Below are positions 56,450 through 64,000 of a DNA stretch of 64,000 nucleotides, piece after piece; position 1 is the stretch's first letter; every line of letters begins with the position of its first letter. The translations under genes were made by a program, and so were the position numbers. This DNA is from Bacteroidales bacterium. GTDB taxonomy: Bacteria > Bacteroidota > Bacteroidia > Bacteroidales > UBA932. The stretch covers positions 26,344 through 90,343 of the forward strand of contig JAFPGC010000020.1 of assembly GCA_017423025.1 (NCBI GenBank). The letters run 5' to 3'. The notes under the pieces are model-generated. The model made no database searches and was not told the DNA's origin. It worked only from the letters and a program-made list of their open reading frames with translations.

Positions 56450-58987
56450 TCAACCTTGATGTGCGGGGCGGAGGAGGTCCAGCACTACTTTTACGGGGTT
56501 GAAGGTTTCGATGGGAACTTCCACGAACAGGGTGTTCCAGTCGCTCATGGCGCCGTTCCACAGACCGGGGAGTTCCAGGGCCTTGAGCTCGCGACCTTCG
56601 AAGCTCTTGGAGCTCATGAAGCCGGCGTCGGAGTCCACGAAGCGCAGGAGGTCGAAGTGCTTGCCCTTGTAATCGTTCAGGCAGCACACCAGATCCACGG
56701 GATTGAAGTGGGTGGCGCGGGACATGGCAGCCATGGCGCCGGCGTCATCCTTGTTAATCTGGACGCTTTCCAGAATTTGAAGGCTGGTGCAGCCGTCCTT
56801 TCCGGCAATTACGTAAGGTCCGCCACCGGGCTCGCCTTCGTTCTTCACCATGCCGCAGACACGGATGGGCCGATTAAGCTTGGTGCGCAGCATCTGCACC
56901 CGTTCGGTCTCATTGTGGGCCAGAGGCATCTGGACGCATAGTTCCTTGTCCAGGAAATTCTCTATCTCGTTGCACAGCTGAACGGAAGGATCCAGATCCA
57001 GCCTGTGCAGGAAGTCGAAGATCTTGTCCCTCAGCTGGAGGGCGCATCCCATAAGCACCTGCTTGTACTGGGCGGTGACAGGCAGAAGCTTCTCGTGGGA
57101 CACATTGTCGATATTCTTGATGCTCACCAGTTCATCGGCCACCTTATTGAGGTTGTAGATGAGGGCACCGTGGCCGGCGGGACGGAACAGGAGGGTTCCG
57201 TCTTCCTTTCGGAAGGGCTTGTTGTCCGGAGTTACGGCAATGGTGTCCGTAGCCTTGTCCTGGAAGGTGAAAGTAATATTGTACTTCACGCCATACTTCT
57301 TCTCATAGGCCTCCTTGATGGCGCCGATGGCAATCTCGAACAGGCTCTGGTGCTCCGGGCTGATGGTAATGGTGAGGTTGCAGGTGTCGTCGGCATTGCG
57401 CATATATTCCTGGGCTTCTACCAGATGCTCTGCGATGGCGGTGCGCACCTCTTCCGGATAACGGTGGAAAGCCAGCACGCCCTTGGGCTTGCTGCCATAG
57501 GCCAGGCCATCCTCCTTCAGAAGCTTCTTGAGGGTTTCCAGCCGGTATTCGCGGCTGTCCTCGGGAGTTCCGAAAAGATCGGCGGTATAGAAGGCGAAAT
57601 CTTTGATGCGGGCTGCCAGCTTGGCGCCGGGAGCATCGGCCGGCAAATCCTTTCCGGCTTCCAGTTCGGCCAGACCCTGGAACATGTCCTTAAACATGCG
57701 GGAGGCGGCTCCGGAGGCAGGGACGAACTTGCTCTTGCCGTGGACATCGGCCTTCTGATAATACTCGACAGCGGCTTGTGCAGCCGGGGCATCCAGCACT
57801 TTGATGCCCCTTTCCGGGGTGGCGGGTCCCACGATCTTCATCCAGGGGAAACCGTTCTTAAAGTGCTCGATCTGCTCTTTTACCTGGCTCAGGGTAGCGC
57901 CTCTGTCCAGGATTTGCTGTTGGTCGGATTGGCTAAACATAGTGTTATAGTGGTTATCAAGTGAAAATTCCCGGCGGTAGTTGTACTCACTGCGGAGTTT
58001 CTCAAAGCTCTCGGGGCTGCTTCGGAACAGGAAATCGTCCGTAAAGATGGGATAATTGTACTGCAATACGGCCGCAATCTCCCCCTGCGAACGGCCCCAG
58101 AGATCCACAGTGGTAGGGCTCATGTTCTCATCTTCCAGAGCGGGGTGGAAATCCTTGAGAGGTTCTATGTTGAAATGGCGGGCCAGAGCCTGTACGGCCA
58201 TGGCGGTACCGTTCTGTTTTCCCTGGTAAGAATAGCCGGCGATGTGCGGAGTAGCAATATCGCACAGCTCAATGAGGTTGGGATTCACGTCGGGCTCGTT
58301 GCACCAGGTATCCAGCACCAGGGCACCCAGCTTGGGACGGGCATGGATAAGGGCCGATTCATCCACCACCTCGCCGCGGGAGGCATTGATGAAGATGGCA
58401 CCGGGGCGCATCTTGGCGAAGAACTCTTCATCGGCCATATTCCGCGTGGTCTCGTCAAGAGGGACATGCAGGGTTACCACGGTAGCTTTTTCCAGGAGCT
58501 CGTCCAGGCTTACGAAACCTTCCTCTCCTTCCCGTGCGGCGCGCGGAGGGTCGTTCAGCAGCACCCGGAAACCCAGCGTACGGGCCATGTACTCCACCCG
58601 TTTGCCCACGTTGCCTACACCTACAATGCCTATGACGGCATCGTCCAGCTTGATGGCCCTGCGGGAGGCAACGCCGTAAAGGGCCGAAAAGACATAATCG
58701 GCCACGCCCCCTGCATTGCATCCCTCGGCGTTCTGCACCTCAATGCCGTTGGCCTTGCACCAGGGAATGTCAATGTGATCCATGCCGATGGTGGCGCTGG
58801 AGATCATCTTCACCTGGGTGCCCTGCAGAGTATCCGCATTGCACTTGGTGCGAGTGCGGATGATGAGGGCATCGGCATCCATCATGGCCTCGCGGTCTAT
58901 GGTACGACCGTCCAAATAGACCACCTCTGCGTAGGGTTCCAGTACGCCTTTCAGAAAGGGGATATTGGTATCGGCTACAACCTTCAT
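56450..58987 (-). CDS. pdxB: Fusion of erythronate-4-phosphate dehydrogenase (PdxB) with DUF4301
   Basis: 845 residues in one frame. Residues 1-~345 are PdxB: KVVADTNIPFLKGVLEPYAEV (2-22), IGMDHIDIPWC, the NAD site VIGIVGVGNVGKRVEYMA (~116-133), NASRGEVVDESAL (Arg) and DIATPHIAGYSYQGK (His) and the C-terminal WGRSQGEIA region. PdxB oxidises 4-phosphoerythronate in pyridoxal 5'-phosphate synthesis. Residues ~355-845 are DUF4301 (DRGATLSQVKEQIEHFKNGFPWMKIVGPATPERGI quoted as LSQVKEQIEHFKNGFPWMK; FVPASGAASRMFKDMF; HRYPEEVRTAIAEHLVEAQEY; LRPAHQG end). DUF4301 in other Bacteroidota is usually a separate protein of about 500 residues and unknown function. The fusion suggests a link of DUF4301 to B6 or erythrose metabolism. 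Confidence 0.85.
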   Translation of the reverse strand: MKVVADTNIPFLKGVLEPYAEVVYLDGRTIDREAMMDADALIIRTRTKCNADTLQGTQVKMISSATIGMDHIDIPWCKANGIEVQNAEGCNAGGVADYVFSALYGVASRRAIKLDDAVIGIVGVGNVGKRVEYMARTLGFRVLLNDPPRAAREGEEGFVSLDELLEKATVVTLHVPLDETTRNMADEEFFAKMRPGAIFINASRGEVVDESALIHARPKLGALVLDTWCNEPDVNPNLIELCDIATPHIAGYSYQGKQNGTAMAVQALARHFNIEPLKDFHPALEDENMSPTTVDLWGRSQGEIAAVLQYNYPIFTDDFLFRSSPESFEKLRSEYNYRREFSLDNHYNTMFSQSDQQQILDRGATLSQVKEQIEHFKNGFPWMKIVGPATPERGIKVLDAPAAQAAVEYYQKADVHGKSKFVPASGAASRMFKDMFQGLAELEAGKDLPADAPGAKLAARIKDFAFYTADLFGTPEDSREYRLETLKKLLKEDGLAYGSKPKGVLAFHRYPEEVRTAIAEHLVEAQEYMRNADDTCNLTITISPEHQSLFEIAIGAIKEAYEKKYGVKYNITFTFQDKATDTIAVTPDNKPFRKEDGTLLFRPAGHGALIYNLNKVADELVSIKNIDNVSHEKLLPVTAQYKQVLMGCALQLRDKIFDFLHRLDLDPSVQLCNEIENFLDKELCVQMPLAHNETERVQMLRTKLNRPIRVCGMVKNEGEPGGGPYVIAGKDGCTSLQILESVQINKDDAGAMAAMSRATHFNPVDLVCCLNDYKGKHFDLLRFVDSDAGFMSSKSFEGRELKALELPGLWNGAMSDWNTLFVEVPIETFNPVKVVLDLLRPAHQG

Positions 58988-59010
58988 TTTATCTCTTTTA
59001 TTGTATCCAA

Positions 59011-59048
59011 CAAATATACGAAATTATTCAGCATTTTATGTATCTTTG
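59011..59048. promoter_or_regulatory. Divergent -7 elements (pdxB-DUF4301 and EamA genes)
   Basis: Minus-strand TATATTTG at 59018-59011 for the fusion gene (ATG 58987) and plus-strand TATCTTTG at 59041-59048 for the EamA transporter (ATG 59063). Neither has a good -33 box. Confidence 0.55.
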
Positions 59049-59062
59049 CGGCCGATTTTACT

Positions 59063-59935
59063 ATGTGGTGGCTCCTGTCGTTTGTCTCCGCAGCCCTGCT
59101 GGGTTGCTATGATTCCTTCAAGAAGATTTCGCTGAAGGACAACGCCGTCATCCCCATCCTCTTCCTTAACACCCTAATCTCCACCTGCTTGCTGTCCCCT
59201 CTGCTGTTCAAGACTGGCTTTGGGTCGTGGGAAGTTCAGCGCTGGATTCTGCTGAAAAGCAGCATTGTCCTTTCTTCCTGGCTGGCCGGTTATTATGCCA
59301 TGAAGCACCTGCCCCTCACCATTGTGGGGCCCCTGAACGCTACCCGTCCCGTGCTGGTGCTGCTGGGCGCCGTCCTCCTCTTTGGAGAACGGCTCAATTT
59401 CCTGCAGAGCGTGGGTGTGGGCATGGCCATCGTGGCCTATTTTCTCATGCGGATCAGCGGCAAGAAAGAAGGCATTGATTTCCGGCATAACAAATGGATT
59501 TTCTGCCTCATTTTCGCCGTTCTGATGGGCTCCCTCAGCGGGCTGTACGACAAATACCTGATGTCTCCCGACATGGGGCTGGGACTGGACCGCCTGCAGG
59601 TGCTTAGCTGGTACACTCTGTACCAATGCCTGATGATGCTGGTTCTGCTTCTGGTGGTCTGGCTGCCCACCCGCGAGCGCACTACGCCCTTCGAATGGCG
59701 CTGGTCCATTCCTTTCATCAGCCTCTTCCTCTGCGCGGCCGATTTCGCCTATCTCTACGCACTTTCCCAGCCAGGCGCACTCATCGCCGTCATCTCCATG
59801 ATCCGCCGCGGCAGCGTCCTGGTGAGCTTCCTCATCGGCGCCTTCTTCCTCAAAGAACGGAATATCAAGAGCAAAGCCTTCGACCTGGTGCTCCTGCTCC
59901 TGAGTATGATCTTCCTCTACCTGGGGTCAAGGTAA
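59063..59935 (+). CDS. EamA/DMT-family transporter
   Basis: 290 residues from the ATG at 59063; the longer frame upstream runs antisense to pdxB and is rejected. Ten predicted spans in two EamA repeats: MKHLPLTIVGPLNATRPVLVLLGAVLLFGERLNFLQSVGV (~88-127; quoted as PLNATRPVLVLLGAVLLFGE) is the repeat-1 core, and IAVISMIRRGSVLVSFLIGAFFLKE is the repeat-2 core. It probably exports a metabolite or amino-acid-like compound across the inner membrane; the substrate is unknown. A -7 element lies 15 bp upstream. Confidence 0.85.
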   Translation: MWWLLSFVSAALLGCYDSFKKISLKDNAVIPILFLNTLISTCLLSPLLFKTGFGSWEVQRWILLKSSIVLSSWLAGYYAMKHLPLTIVGPLNATRPVLVLLGAVLLFGERLNFLQSVGVGMAIVAYFLMRISGKKEGIDFRHNKWIFCLIFAVLMGSLSGLYDKYLMSPDMGLGLDRLQVLSWYTLYQCLMMLVLLLVVWLPTRERTTPFEWRWSIPFISLFLCAADFAYLYALSQPGALIAVISMIRRGSVLVSFLIGAFFLKERNIKSKAFDLVLLLLSMIFLYLGSR

Positions 59936-59956
59936 GGATATCCGCAAAGAGCGGTT

Positions 59957-60145
59957 TTATTTCTTGTAGCCGTCTTTGGTGATGATGGGTTTGCCATCGG
60001 CATCGATGAGCGGGGTGAGTCCGCCGCCGTAGCCCCGGTGGACGTAGAGGTAGTTTACACCGGTTTCATTATCCACGATGACCAAGGTTTCGGTAAGTAA
60101 GTTCATCGTATTCTTTTCTTTGATGTCGAATCTGTCTTTTGCCAT
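59957..60145 (-). CDS. DUF6440-type small protein
   Basis: 62 residues. The C-terminal NETGVNYLYVHRGYGGGLTPLIDADGKPI (quoted as GVNYLYVHRGYGGGLTPLI) has the DUF6440 pattern seen in Firmicutes and Bacteroidota. It has no membrane span or signal. It precedes no gene on the same strand closely; the rhomboid gene lies 13 bp upstream. Function unknown. Confidence 0.65.
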   Translation of the reverse strand: MAKDRFDIKEKNTMNLLTETLVIVDNETGVNYLYVHRGYGGGLTPLIDADGKPIITKDGYKK

Positions 60146-60158
60146 ATTATTGGTTTGT

Positions 60159-60770
60159 TTATATGCCTAATTGTGCCAGGAAATGCTGGAAGATGTCGGG
60201 GCGGAAGAGCAGTGGGAAGACAAGGCCGTAGACGGCACCCCAGAAGTGGGCGGTGTGGCCGATGTTGTCCATGTTGCGCCGGGCCATATACCAGCAGTAC
60301 AGGAGGTATAGCGGCGCGAAGATGTATCCGGGCACAGGAATAGGAATCAGGTAGATGTAGATCCCCATCTTCGGCTCGAAAAGGATGGATGCGAAGAGGA
60401 TGGCCGATACGGCCCCTGAGGCTCCTACTGCGCTGTAATTCCAGTCATCCTTGTGTTTGACCAGGTCCCAGACGGTGGACACGGCAATGGCACTCACATA
60501 AAGGACCACATACAGAACAATGCCTGGCGTATCGCCAAAGGCCAGCTGGAAATACTGCTCCACCACCCTGCCGAAGAAAAAAAGGGTGAGCATGTTGAAG
60601 AACAGGTGTCCCCAGCTGCCGTGGACGAAGCCATACGTCAGCATCCTGTACCACTCCTTCCGATGCCAGACCGAATACGCATGAAACAGCATCTTGCTGG
60701 CATTGAGCCTCTCAGTGAAGCAAAGCAAGCTCACCAGGCTTGTTAAAACTATGAGTATGATTGTGACCAT
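60159..60770 (-). CDS. Rhomboid-family intramembrane serine protease
   Basis: 203 residues from the ATG at 60770 (MVTIILIVLTSLVSLLCF); the longer frame would begin inside the divergent pgeF gene. Six predicted spans. Active-site dyad: Ser118 in SAVGASGAVSAIL and His175 in GHTAHFWGAVYG. The early WGHLFFNM motif (~53-60) is typical of rhomboids. It cleaves membrane proteins within the lipid bilayer. The gene is divergent from pgeF, and its -7 element (minus-strand TAATTTTG at 60783-60776) lies so near the ATG that a short or absent leader is likely. Confidence 0.9.
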   Translation of the reverse strand: MVTIILIVLTSLVSLLCFTERLNASKMLFHAYSVWHRKEWYRMLTYGFVHGSWGHLFFNMLTLFFFGRVVEQYFQLAFGDTPGIVLYVVLYVSAIAVSTVWDLVKHKDDWNYSAVGASGAVSAILFASILFEPKMGIYIYLIPIPVPGYIFAPLYLLYCWYMARRNMDNIGHTAHFWGAVYGLVFPLLFRPDIFQHFLAQLGI

Positions 60771-60819
60771 ATTGAACAAAATTACAACAAAAAGTCGAAA
60801 AAATTGGTATATTAGCGAC

Positions 60820-61497
60820 ATGTTTACGGAGTTGTTCAAATATGACCTGGGTGCAGGCGTTGAGGCGTTCTCCACGCGGAGAGAATCCGTACTCCCCTAT
60901 CCGGTGATTCAAGGGCATCAGGTGCATGAGGCCAAGGTGGCTTTCATCGAACGGCCGGGGATGACTCGGGAGGAATTGGAGGGCTACGATGTCTTTGTGA
61001 CTACCCTGCCGAATGTCGCCATCGGCGTAAGGACTGCCGATTGTGTGCCGGTGCTGTTGTATGACTCCGTGAAACGGGTCGTTGCGGCAGCGCATGCCGG
61101 GTGGAAAGGGACCGTGCTGCATATCTCGGAGAAGGCCATTGACCTGATGGCCGCCAAGCACGGTTGCATTGCAACCGATATCCGCGCTGTGCTGGGCCCC
61201 TCCATCGGCCCGGAGAGTTTTCAGGTTGGCGAGGAGGTGGCCGAACACTTCAAGAATGCCCAGTTTCCGATGGACAGAATCTGGTCTTTCCAGGGCAAGG
61301 GTGACGGTACGCCAATGTCCGGCGGACATCACATTGACCTATGGAAGGCTAACTGCTGGCTGCTGGAGCAGGCCGGCGTAAAGCCCGAAAACATCCATGT
61401 CTGCGGGATTGACACTTTTACCGATGAATCCTTCTTCTCGGCCCGCCGCGAGGGAGTTCAGTGCGGTCGTATTATCAATTCAATCAAGCTGATATAG
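60820..61497 (+). CDS. pgeF: Peptidoglycan-editing/purine-nucleoside phosphorylase family protein (YfiH/PgeF)
   Basis: 225 residues from the ATG at 60820 (MFTELFKYDLGAG). Motifs of the multicopper-oxidase-like YfiH family: VIQGHQVHEAKVAF (~29-42), VRTADCVPVLLYD (~70-82, Cys75 ligand), AAAHAGWKGTV (~89-99, His92), and GPSIGPESFQVGEEV (~127-141). Family members remove wrong D-Ala/L-Ser muropeptides and process purine nucleosides; early laccase annotations are outdated. It is divergent from the rhomboid gene. After its stop there is a fragment of an FKBP gene. Confidence 0.85.
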   Translation: MFTELFKYDLGAGVEAFSTRRESVLPYPVIQGHQVHEAKVAFIERPGMTREELEGYDVFVTTLPNVAIGVRTADCVPVLLYDSVKRVVAAAHAGWKGTVLHISEKAIDLMAAKHGCIATDIRAVLGPSIGPESFQVGEEVAEHFKNAQFPMDRIWSFQGKGDGTPMSGGHHIDLWKANCWLLEQAGVKPENIHVCGIDTFTDESFFSARREGVQCGRIINSIKLI

Positions 61498-61601
61498 CAA
61501 CGGAAATTGCCCTGACTCGTATGCACGAAGGCGACAAATGGGAAGTCTATATCCCGGCCAAATGGGGCTACGGCTCTATCACGATTGGGGCTCGATTTTA
61601 G
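61491..61601 (+). pseudogene. FKBP-type peptidyl-prolyl isomerase C-terminal remnant
   Basis: In a frame different from pgeF, 61503-61601 reads EIALTRMHEGDKWEVYIPAKWGYG (quoted as TRMHEGDKWEVYIPAKWGYG), then SITIGARF and TAG. This is the C-terminal strand region of FKBP proteins (cf. MKEGDKWEVYIP and LGYG). The upstream frame continues only 20 or so codons before pgeF and has no start codon or N-terminal FKBP part. So it is a fragment left after deletion or recombination. Confidence 0.7.
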
Positions 61602-61667
61602 AATAATGCGTAAATTTGCTTCACTAAATCGGGATTTCACAGACTAACCTGAAGTTGATTTGAAAAT

Positions 61668-62750
61668 ATGAGAAAAGGATTGCAAATCTGTATGGCTTTC
61701 GTGCTCCTGCTGACCGGGTGTGCCGTTTCACCCGCAGAAAGATGGAGTGAGGAAAAGGCCAATGAGTGGTATGCCGCACAGGATTGGCCGGTAGGGTGCG
61801 TTTATATGCCTTCCTATTCCGGAACGCCCGTGGAGATATGGGGTAAGGATTATTTCCAGCCGGATGTCATGGACCGGGAGCTGGCCCTCGCAGAGGATCT
61901 TGGTTTCAATGCGATAAGGCTGTTTCTTTGCGACATCGTGTGGCAGGAAGACCCGGAAGGCTTTATGGATCGGCTTGAAAAGACGATGCAACTGGCCGAC
62001 AAGCACGGGTTGCGCATCCTTATGACTTTTTTCACCAACGGCGGCACTATAAAGAACCCCTATCTGGGTCCTCAGCCTGAGCCCGTGCCTGGTATTCACA
62101 ATTCAGTGTGGATGTCTTCACCTGGGAAAGACGTCGTTAATGATCCGTCCAGGTGGTCGGTGATCAAGCGTTATCTCAAGCAGGTCATGAAGCGCTATAA
62201 GAAGGATTCCCGCATACTCGCCTGGTGCCTGTATAACGAGCCGGAGAATACCAGAGGATTCGACACGCTTCCTTTTTTAAAGGAGGTTTACCGTTGGGCA
62301 AGGGAAGTGAATCCCTCTCAGCCGCTGACATCGCCCATAATAGCCCTGCCAACCTGGGGTTCCTATGACAAAGGCATTTCCGAGTTCGTTTTGGAAAACA
62401 GCGATATAGTCTCTTTCCACTGCTACAACGCTCTTGAAGATTGCATCAAGTTCTATGACTACTGCAAGCCGTATGGTCGGCCTGTCCTTTGTTCAGAGTG
62501 GATGGCCCGCACACGCGGATCGGATTATCCCTCCATTCTTCCCTTCTTCAAAGAGAATAAGATAGGATGCTTCAGCTACGGCCTCGTGAACGGAAAGCAA
62601 CAGTGCCATTATCCCTGGAACCCTGTGGAGAAAGGCGAGCCCGTCCCCTTTACGGAAGAGCCGGACGTCTGGTTCCACGACCTTTTCCGCTCGGACGGCA
62701 CTCCCTATAGTGCGAATGAGGTCCGGTTTATCAAGGAGATGACGCACTGA
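61668..62750 (+). CDS. GH5-like glycoside hydrolase lipoprotein
   Basis: 360 residues with a lipoprotein signal (lipobox LLTGC, Cys18). The remainder is a (beta/alpha)8 fold of the cellulase-superfamily type: GFNAIRLFLCD (~79-89), LADKHGLRILMTFFTNGG (~108-125), the acid/base Glu191 in WCLYNEPEN (~186-194) and the nucleophile Glu277 in VLCSEWMARTRGS (~273-285). Such surface or periplasmic lipoproteins act on plant polysaccharides or host glycans; the sequence does not identify the substrate. It is a single gene lying between the FKBP remnant and tRNA-Ala. A bidirectional terminator follows. Confidence 0.8.
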   Translation: MRKGLQICMAFVLLLTGCAVSPAERWSEEKANEWYAAQDWPVGCVYMPSYSGTPVEIWGKDYFQPDVMDRELALAEDLGFNAIRLFLCDIVWQEDPEGFMDRLEKTMQLADKHGLRILMTFFTNGGTIKNPYLGPQPEPVPGIHNSVWMSSPGKDVVNDPSRWSVIKRYLKQVMKRYKKDSRILAWCLYNEPENTRGFDTLPFLKEVYRWAREVNPSQPLTSPIIALPTWGSYDKGISEFVLENSDIVSFHCYNALEDCIKFYDYCKPYGRPVLCSEWMARTRGSDYPSILPFFKENKIGCFSYGLVNGKQQCHYPWNPVEKGEPVPFTEEPDVWFHDLFRSDGTPYSANEVRFIKEMTH

Positions 62751-62768
62751 TTTCTGCGTAAAACAATA

Positions 62769-62794
62769 AAGGCGCTGAAAATCAGCGCCTTTTG
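62769..62794. terminator. Bidirectional terminator between the GH5-like gene and tRNA-Ala
   Basis: AAGGCGCTGA - loop - TCAGCGCCTT with TTTT to the right; on the minus strand it is followed by TTTATTG. It can end both the plus-strand hydrolase and the minus-strand tRNA transcripts. Confidence 0.85.
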
Positions 62795-62867
62795 TGGAGC
62801 ATAGGAGAATCGAACTCCTGACCTTTTGAATGCCATTCAAACGCTCTACCAACTGAGCTAATACCCC
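62795..62867 (-). tRNA. tRNA-Ala (GGC)
   Basis: Minus-strand sequence folds as a tRNA: acceptor GGGGTAT with ATGCTCC, D-arm GCTC-AGTTGGTA-GAGC, anticodon stem TTTGA with TCAAA and loop ATGGCAT (anticodon GGC, Ala), T-arm AGGAG-TTCGATT-CTCCT, discriminator A. The CCA end is not encoded, as usual in Bacteroidota. 73 nt. Confidence 0.95.
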
Positions 62868-62979
62868 GTTTGTGGATTGCAAAGGTAGGGACTTTTTTTG
62901 GATTTGCAAAGGATTTTGTAAAAAATTGCAAAAAAGTTTGCAGAGAGCGTTTGAATACAAATATTATTGGCAAAGGCAC

Positions 62980-63681
62980 TCAATCAAACGCCAAGCCTGA
63001 GTAGCGGCGAATATAGAAATCATCAATTGTCCCATTCCCTTTCCGGGTAACCAGGAAGCGCACAATCTCGGCTATTTCCTCCGGCTGGATAAGCTCCGTA
63101 GGGTCAATGTCCGGCCGCATCTTCGTAACCATCTCGGTAGCTACGCCGCCAGGGCTGATGAGGTGTACCCGGATGCCGAAGGGCTGGACCTCCTTGGCGA
63201 AGACCTTGGTAAAACCGGCCAGGGCATGCTTTGAGGAAGCGTATACGCTCTGGTTGATATACCCCTTGAACCCCACGACAGAGGAGATGTTGATGACGAT
63301 GGGCTTCTGGGATTTCTTCAAATACGGAAGAGCCTCCTGGCAGAGGAAAAAGGGCGCACGGGCATTCACGGCAAAAACCTCATTCCACTGCTCCTCCGTC
63401 ACCTCCGTGAATGGGCCCTTCTGCGGTATGCCGGCGCAGTTCACCAGAAGGTCGATGCCGCCCAGCGAACGCACAGTCTCCTCTACCACCTGCCTGGCCG
63501 ATTGCACCTGAGTCAAATCGGCCACAACAGGTATAATCTTCACGCCCTTGGCCTCTGCTGCCATCTGCTTAAGGGATTCTGCGTTTCGGCCCACGACGGC
63601 CAGATCATAGCCCAGGCTGGCGAGTTCCAGGGCGATGGCTTTCCCGATTCCACGGGATGCGCCGGTAACGATTGCGACCAT
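62980..63681 (-). CDS. Short-chain dehydrogenase/reductase (FabG-like)
   Basis: 233 residues. NAD(P)-binding TGASRGIGKA (6-15), LLVNCAG (~83-89) and the catalytic YxxxK in VYASSKHALAGF (Tyr and Lys four residues apart, ~150-161). Similar to 3-oxoacyl-ACP reductases and related ketoreductases, but many SDRs share these motifs and the sequence does not name a substrate. The polyene cluster has no ketoreductase of its own, so this one or another FabG may supply that step; it is 25 kb away, so the link is speculative. A -7 element (minus-strand TATCTTTG at 63731-63724) lies upstream. Confidence 0.85.
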   Translation of the reverse strand: MVAIVTGASRGIGKAIALELASLGYDLAVVGRNAESLKQMAAEAKGVKIIPVVADLTQVQSARQVVEETVRSLGGIDLLVNCAGIPQKGPFTEVTEEQWNEVFAVNARAPFFLCQEALPYLKKSQKPIVINISSVVGFKGYINQSVYASSKHALAGFTKVFAKEVQPFGIRVHLISPGGVATEMVTKMRPDIDPTELIQPEEIAEIVRFLVTRKGNGTIDDFYIRRYSGLAFD

Positions 63682-63723
63682 ACTTATTCGGTTTGTTTTG
63701 CCCAGCCCAATACCGGGTCTTTT

Positions 63724-63731
63724 GCAAAGAT
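63724..63731 (-). promoter_or_regulatory. -7 element of the SDR gene (TATCTTTG)
   Basis: Minus-strand TATCTTTG, 43 bp before the ATG, fits TAnnTTTG. No TTTG -33 box at the right spacing. Confidence 0.5.
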
Positions 63732-63733
63732 AG

Positions 63734-63979
63734 GCAAAGTCTGAGAGAAAACGTACTCAACATCAAGATTTGGCGATGGAACGATATCACTCCCTGAAGG
63801 ATGCCGGCGTTCTCTTCCAGCGGAATGTGGGGTCTTTGGAGGGCCTGTATGGTGAAGCCGTGAGCGTTCGCTGCGAGGCGCTCCTGGCCGAGGGAATGTA
63901 CGAGGTCATCGGAACAGACCTTCACAATGATCGGTATGCCGATTTCTTTGACGGATTCGGATTCAAGGTGTCGGTATAA
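63734..63979 (+). pseudogene. Remnant of a CpsB-type tyrosine phosphatase (PHP family)
   Basis: The open frame from 63734 to the TAA at 63977-63979 reads MERYHSLKDAGVLFQRN, then SLEGLYGEAVSVRCEALL, EGMYEVIGTDLHNDRYADFF. This matches the C-terminal part of CpsB/CapC-like phosphatases (VLFQLN...SLTGxYG...G(S/T)DLHN). There is no room for the N-terminal metal-binding half: a stop precedes 63734 and the SDR promoter follows. A TTG or ATG (63776) could start a 67-69-residue peptide, so it may be expressed, but it looks like a decayed 3' fragment. Confidence 0.6.
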
Positions 63980-64000
63980 CACGGGTTTTCGAAAATCTTA

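Noticed and set aside
58145-59062. Long N-terminal extension of the EamA transporter
   Set aside because: The first 306 codons of that frame are antisense to pdxB; the -7 element at 59041 and the membrane-protein start MWWLLSF place the true start at 59063.
60771-60875. N-terminal extension of the rhomboid frame (start at 60875 or 60821)
   Set aside because: It overlaps the divergent pgeF coding sequence, and MVTIILIVLTSLVS is the usual start of this rhomboid group.
1-64000. CRISPR array, rRNA operon, insertion sequence, prophage or replication origin
   Set aside because: None of their signatures was seen: no regularly spaced repeats, no transposase or integrase frames, no rRNA sequence, no DnaA-box cluster.

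Overview
The window is chromosomal DNA of a Bacteroidota bacterium, most likely an anaerobic Bacteroidales of moderately high GC. The signs are the Bacteroidota promoter element TAnnTTTG (in one case with TTTG exactly 19 bp upstream), several Bacteroidota-restricted families (DUF3108, DUF4301, DUF4954, DUF5683, GIN/DUF2807), a ParB-DUF5683-lytic transglycosylase order, and a polyene lipid cluster of the Bacteroidota type. A genus cannot be named from the sequence alone. There is no IS element, phage, CRISPR array or rRNA. Genes are densely packed, many overlapping as ATGA.

Layout. 1-1733: a secreted beta-helix protein cut by the window edge. 1.8-7.5 kb: a GNAT-type protein, an acyl carrier protein with an acyl-activating ligase, a beta-lactamase-like lipoprotein and a strikingly degenerate PriA. 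7.6-11.7 kb: ParA, ParB, a DUF5683 membrane protein and a LysM lytic transglycosylase. 11.7-14.6 kb: Adk, Hpt and an HhH protein. 14.7-23.8 kb: an operon joining an MMPL exporter, fatty-acid kinase (FakA/FakB), a second GNAT paralogue, PlsX, AcpP and a TGS-nucleoside kinase.

23.8-38.1 kb (minus strand): an aryl-polyene/flexirubin-type cluster of 17 closely spaced genes: methyltransferase, two ACPs, two complete ketosynthases and two half-size ketosynthase-like proteins, two hotdog dehydratases, acyltransferases, glycosyltransferase, LolA-like carrier, a small DMT-type protein, an MMPL exporter fused to an acyltransferase, a hydrolase, a PaaK-like ligase and a further acyltransferase. A deoxyhypusine-synthase-like gene and an AraC-type regulator lie divergently. 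39.6-42.4 kb: an ABC transporter, GntR regulator and GIN lipoprotein, with a clear promoter and a palindromic operator.

45.4-56.4 kb (minus strand): a citrate module: citrate lyase CitD-CitE-CitF, CitX, two DUF proteins, a CitC-CitG fusion, aconitase and NADP-isocitrate dehydrogenase, ending in a strong terminator. It links citrate cleavage to the citrate/2-oxoglutarate branch. Beyond it lie a PdxB-DUF4301 fusion, an EamA transporter, DUF6440, a rhomboid protease, PgeF, a gene fragment of an FKBP isomerase, a GH5-like lipoprotein, tRNA-Ala, an SDR enzyme and a remnant of a CpsB-like phosphatase.

Points of most interest: (1) both GNAT paralogues sit beside a module that makes acyl-ACP; (2) the PriA homologue has lost its Walker A lysine and its zinc module; (3) a family of short palindromic elements is scattered through the window and has entered three coding sequences in frame; (4) the polyene cluster has unusual composition; (5) three gene fusions (MMPL-acyltransferase, CitC-CitG, PdxB-DUF4301).
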